This document shows positions 7,376-8,872 of a stretch of DNA of 8,872 nt, piece by piece. The translations under genes were made by a program, and so were the position numbers. The notes beneath the pieces were generated by a model, which was not told the origin of the DNA, searched no databases, and saw only the letters and a program-made list of their open reading frames with translations. The stretch is from NCBI GenBank assembly GCA_023391175.1, contig JAEWBL010000332.1, forward strand, positions 1-8,872, given 5' to 3'. The number at the start of each line of letters is the position of its first letter. Positions within the stretch are counted from its first letter, which is position 1. The stretch comes from Pseudomonadota bacterium (GTDB lineage: Bacteria; Pseudomonadota; Alphaproteobacteria; Rhizobiales; Xanthobacteraceae).

Positions 7376-7567
7376 ATGAACACCAAATTTGACGCCGACG
7401 GCCTCGTTGAGTTCGTCGCAGGCTTCCGATCCCCGCAAGGGCGGTTCAGGATCGTTCGCATCATGCCCCATGACAAGGGCGAGCCGAGCTATCGCGTAAA
7501 AGGCGAGCACGAGGCGTTCGAGAGGATCGCAAGAGAATCCGAACTGCGGCGCCCCGGCGAAATATAG
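7376..7567 (+). CDS. Small hypothetical protein, 63 residues
   Basis: Sixty-three residue protein with no signal peptide or membrane segment. The N-terminal half reads MNTKFDADGLVEFVAGFRSPQGRFRIVRIMP and the second half HDKGEPSYRVKGEHEAFERIARESELR. The block YRVKGEHEAFERIARESEL looks like a motif of short uncharacterised Rhizobiales proteins (memory-based, not verified). The ATG at 7376 follows AGGGA (7367-7371) with four bases between. Codon use is less GC-biased than in the transporter genes. The overlapping - strand open frame (7229-7618) is less plausible, because it lacks a recognisable protein and spans the divergent promoter region. Function unknown; it stands 200 bases before the cold-shock gene and is probably transcribed separately. 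Confidence 0.7.
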   Translation: MNTKFDADGLVEFVAGFRSPQGRFRIVRIMPHDKGEPSYRVKGEHEAFERIARESELRRPGEI

Positions 7568-7605
7568 GCGGCAAATAGAGCGGCGCGGATAAAAATTTCC
7601 GGGCC

Positions 7606-7634
7606 TTGCTATCAACACAATAGCCCCCTATGTT
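7606..7634 (+). promoter_or_regulatory. Candidate sigma-70 promoter of the cold-shock gene
   Basis: TTGCTA (7606-7611) and TATGTT (7629-7634) are separated by 17 bases, each matching four of six consensus positions. Transcription from about 7641 would give a leader of about 125 bases before the cold-shock ATG at 7768, similar in kind to the long leaders of cspA-type mRNAs. The call is from inspection only. Confidence 0.4.
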
Positions 7635-7639
7635 GTGTT
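7614..7639. repeat. Inverted repeat overlapping the candidate cold-shock promoter
   Basis: AACACAATAG (7614-7623) pairs with CTA (7628-7630) and TTGTGTT (7633-7639), with only TG (7631-7632) bulged and CCCC as the loop: ten pairs. It spans the spacer and -10 region of the candidate promoter, so an operator is possible. It could also be a weak terminator for the small gene ending at 7567, though the sequence after it is only moderately T-rich. Confidence 0.4.
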
Positions 7640-7767
7640 TGTCTGAATTTGACGGCTGATTTTCTGACGCCAAGCCGCGTCTGACGATACCTCCCTTCAA
7701 TTTCTAACTTCTTGTTCAGCTCGATCGCTCGGGCTGAGCACCCACGCGCGATTGAAAGGAAATCGTC

Positions 7768-7977
7768 ATGAATATCGGTACCGTGAAGTGGTTCAACGCC
7801 ACCAAGGGCTTCGGCTTCATCCAGCCCGACAACGGCGGCGCTGACGTGTTCGTGCATATCTCGGCCGTCGAGCGCGCCGGAATGCAGGGCCTCGCCGAAG
7901 GCCAGAAGCTCCAGTTCGATATCGTCCGGGACAACAAGTCCGGCAAGAACTCGGCCGGGAACCTCCAGGCCGCGTGA
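7768..7977 (+). CDS. CspA-family cold-shock protein
   Basis: Single cold-shock domain protein of 69 residues that binds single-stranded RNA/DNA and melts mRNA structure; members are cold-, growth- or stress-induced. The opening [38 protein letters not shown] is diagnostic, with RNP1 KGFGFI (13-18) and RNP2 VFVHI (27-31). Aromatic residues Trp8, Phe15, Phe17 and Phe28 provide the nucleic-acid face, and His30 is present. The C-terminal half, [28 protein letters not shown], is normal for alphaproteobacterial copies. The ATG at 7768 follows AAGGA (7756-7760) with seven bases between. The 200-base upstream gap suits a long regulated leader, and a strong terminator lies downstream, so it is probably monocistronic. 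Which csp paralogue this is cannot be decided. Confidence 0.95.
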   Translation: MNIGTVKWFNATKGFGFIQPDNGGADVFVHISAVERAGMQGLAEGQKLQFDIVRDNKSGKNSAGNLQAA

Positions 7978-8036
7978 CATCGCTCTGGCGGACCACGGAT
8001 GTACTGGCCGCTGGACTGATGCACACTGAGTTCGAG

Positions 8037-8072
8037 AAAGGCTCCGCCTGCACAGGCGGGGCCTTTTTCTTT
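8037..8072 (+). terminator. Intrinsic terminator after the cold-shock gene
   Basis: GGCTCCGCCT (8040-8049) pairs with AGGCGGGGCC (8054-8063), with one T-G wobble, around a four-base loop, and is followed directly by TTTTTCTTT. A-rich sequence before the stem can pair with the T-run. This is a classic rho-independent terminator, 60 bases after the cold-shock stop codon. Confidence 0.88.
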
Positions 8073-8140
8073 ACCTTCTTTTCTTTGATCTTAGTCCTCG
8101 GGCTTCCACCGGGATCATGGTATCCTTCGGAATGACCCCA

Positions 8141-8338
8141 ATGACCACACATCAGAAGGCCCTCTCCAGCGCAGAGAGCCGGCGTCAGCTGGACGAATCC
8201 ATCGAACGCGCCATGGAACGCAACAGGGGCGAACTGGAAGCGGTGCGCGCGAAGAGCGCGCGGCTACGGGCCCTCCGCGAGGCCAGCGAAAAGGAAGCCG
8301 CGGCCGTACCGCCCCCCAAGCGCCGCCGCAAGGCCTGA
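8141..8338 (+). CDS. Small charged hypothetical protein, 65 residues
   Basis: Unrecognised small protein starting MTTHQKALSSAESRRQLDESIERAME. It is rich in Glu, Arg, Lys and Ala, predicted mostly helical, possibly a short coiled coil over residues about 12-50, and ends in a basic tail PPPKRRRKA that could contact nucleic acid. No signal peptide or membrane segment. In-frame ATGs also occur at 8117 and 8132. The one at 8141 is preferred because GGAA (8129-8132) sits at a usable distance, whereas the others have purine tracts too close. It lies downstream of the cold-shock terminator, so it needs its own promoter, which I could not identify. Third-position G+C is high, supporting coding. Confidence 0.55.
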   Translation: MTTHQKALSSAESRRQLDESIERAMERNRGELEAVRAKSARLRALREASEKEAAAVPPPKRRRKA

Positions 8339-8659
8339 CGCGAGCGGACGGATCAGAGGGCCCGCGATGCCTGCCCGCGATCCCTGCCGGCAACGCACGC
8401 TCCCGGTGACGGTCGAGGCGTTCGCGACAGGCGGAATTGCCACACCTCTCGCTGGGACGCCCTATCCCGAACTCGGGCAAGCCACGCCAGAACAGCGCCG
8501 ATACAAGCCTCCCCCATGCATGGCAGCCCTGCGCGGTGACGCCTGACGCTTGCCAGCCGCGTCGCTTGGCGGCAAAGTCCGCGCCGAAAAATGCTTAACG
8601 GTATCGTCCGGTGCGGACGCACCGCTGGCAAATGCACAAAGGGACACTGCGAGATCATC
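8339..8659. other. 321-base stretch without a convincing gene
   Basis: No RNA gene, clear promoter or terminator was recognised. It holds one short + strand open frame (8367-8546, listed separately) and must contain the promoter for the L,D-transpeptidase-like gene if that gene is transcribed alone. The final 80 bases are locally more AT-rich (around 8586-8600), which fits a promoter region, but I could not place -35/-10 boxes. Confidence 0.5.
8367..8546 (+). CDS. Doubtful small open frame, 59 residues
   Basis: An ATG at 8367 preceded by AGAGGG (about 8354-8359) opens a 59-residue frame, MPARDPCRQRTLPVTVEAF and onward, ending at TGA 8544-8546. It has no recognisable domain, signal or membrane segment and is rich in Pro, Arg and Ala. 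Third-position G+C is only about two-thirds by my count, lower than in neighbouring real genes, which argues against coding. Listed because the ribosome site is good and nothing else explains this stretch. Confidence 0.18.
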   Translation: MPARDPCRQRTLPVTVEAFATGGIATPLAGTPYPELGQATPEQRRYKPPPCMAALRGDA

Positions 8660-8872
8660 ATGAGGGACGACGTCGCCATGTCCGGGCTCGGGTCCGGCGC
8701 AATCAGCCGCCGCTCTTTCCTGCTCGGCTCCGCCCTCGGCATTGGCGCGCTCGGGCTTGCCGGCTGCTCCGCGGACGTCATGAGCCTTGCTGAGGCACAG
8801 AAGCTCTATGGGCCGATGCCCAACGAGAAATTTCCGATCCCCGCGCCCGACATCAGCAAGGTCAACCCCAAA
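8660..8872 (+). CDS. Probable L,D-transpeptidase, Tat/lipoprotein signal (3' partial)
   Basis: The frame runs off the right edge after 71 residues. The N-terminus has a twin-arginine motif SRRSFLLG (residues 16-23), a hydrophobic stretch, and a lipobox LAGC with Cys36, so the product is probably exported, possibly by Tat, and lipid-anchored. The following linker, YGPMPNEKFPIPAPDISKVNP, strongly resembles the segment before the YkuD catalytic domain in rhizobial L,D-transpeptidases (recalled, not searched). These enzymes form 3-3 crosslinks in peptidoglycan or attach proteins to it. The catalytic domain is outside the window. The start is uncertain: ATG 8660, or ATG 8678 (residue 7), which has GAGGGA at 8662-8667. 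An ATG at 8591 would push the RR motif too far in. Confidence 0.65.
   Translation, partial: MRDDVAMSGLGSGAISRRSFLLGSALGIGALGLAGCSADVMSLAEAQKLYGPMPNEKFPIPAPDISKVNPK

Noticed and set aside
7229..7618. 129-codon open frame on the - strand
   Set aside because: It overlaps the 63-residue + strand gene and the divergent promoter region, with no recognisable domain.
8353..8781. 142-codon open frame on the - strand
   Set aside because: It overlaps the Tat/lipobox start of the L,D-transpeptidase-like gene antisense and has no family features.

Overview
The window is about two-thirds G+C with strongly GC-biased third codon positions, typical of an alphaproteobacterium. The protein content (S21 opening QVLVRDNN, a cold-shock gene with a long leader, a Tat/lipoprotein-type L,D-transpeptidase start, LivKHMGF) points to the Hyphomicrobiales (Rhizobiales). 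Something near Xanthobacteraceae is my guess, not shown by the sequence. No phage, IS element, CRISPR array, tRNA or rRNA is visible, and the region reads as ordinary chromosome.

Positions 1-4612 hold a complete-looking branched-chain/amide-type ABC importer on the + strand: substrate-binding protein (5' end outside the window), two permeases (LivH, LivM) and two ATPases (LivG, LivF). The last four genes are tightly coupled, with overlaps of 4, 4 and 8 bases. A 100-base gap with strong hairpins separates the binding protein from the permeases. The operon ends at a hairpin (4614-4650) that fills the gap to the convergent next gene.

Positions 4651-6398 hold a divergent pair: an N-formylglutamate amidohydrolase-family enzyme on the - strand and a transglutaminase-like cysteine protease-fold protein on the + strand. 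The second has Ser where the catalytic His normally sits. Positions 6534-6818 encode ribosomal protein bS21, read from a TTG start behind a structured leader. A convergent small secreted protein (6861-7232, -) resembles the phosphatidylethanolamine-binding (PEBP/YbhB-like) family.

Positions 7376-8338 hold three small + strand genes: an unrecognised 63-residue protein, a CspA-type cold-shock protein with a candidate promoter, long leader and clear terminator, and a 65-residue charged hypothetical protein. A roughly 320-base stretch with no convincing gene follows. The window ends in the 5' part of a probable L,D-transpeptidase with twin-arginine and lipobox motifs.

I do not see a new multi-gene system. 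The items most worth checking are the His-to-Ser change in the transglutaminase-like protein, the inverted repeat overlapping the cold-shock promoter, and the TTG-initiated, structured start of rpsU.
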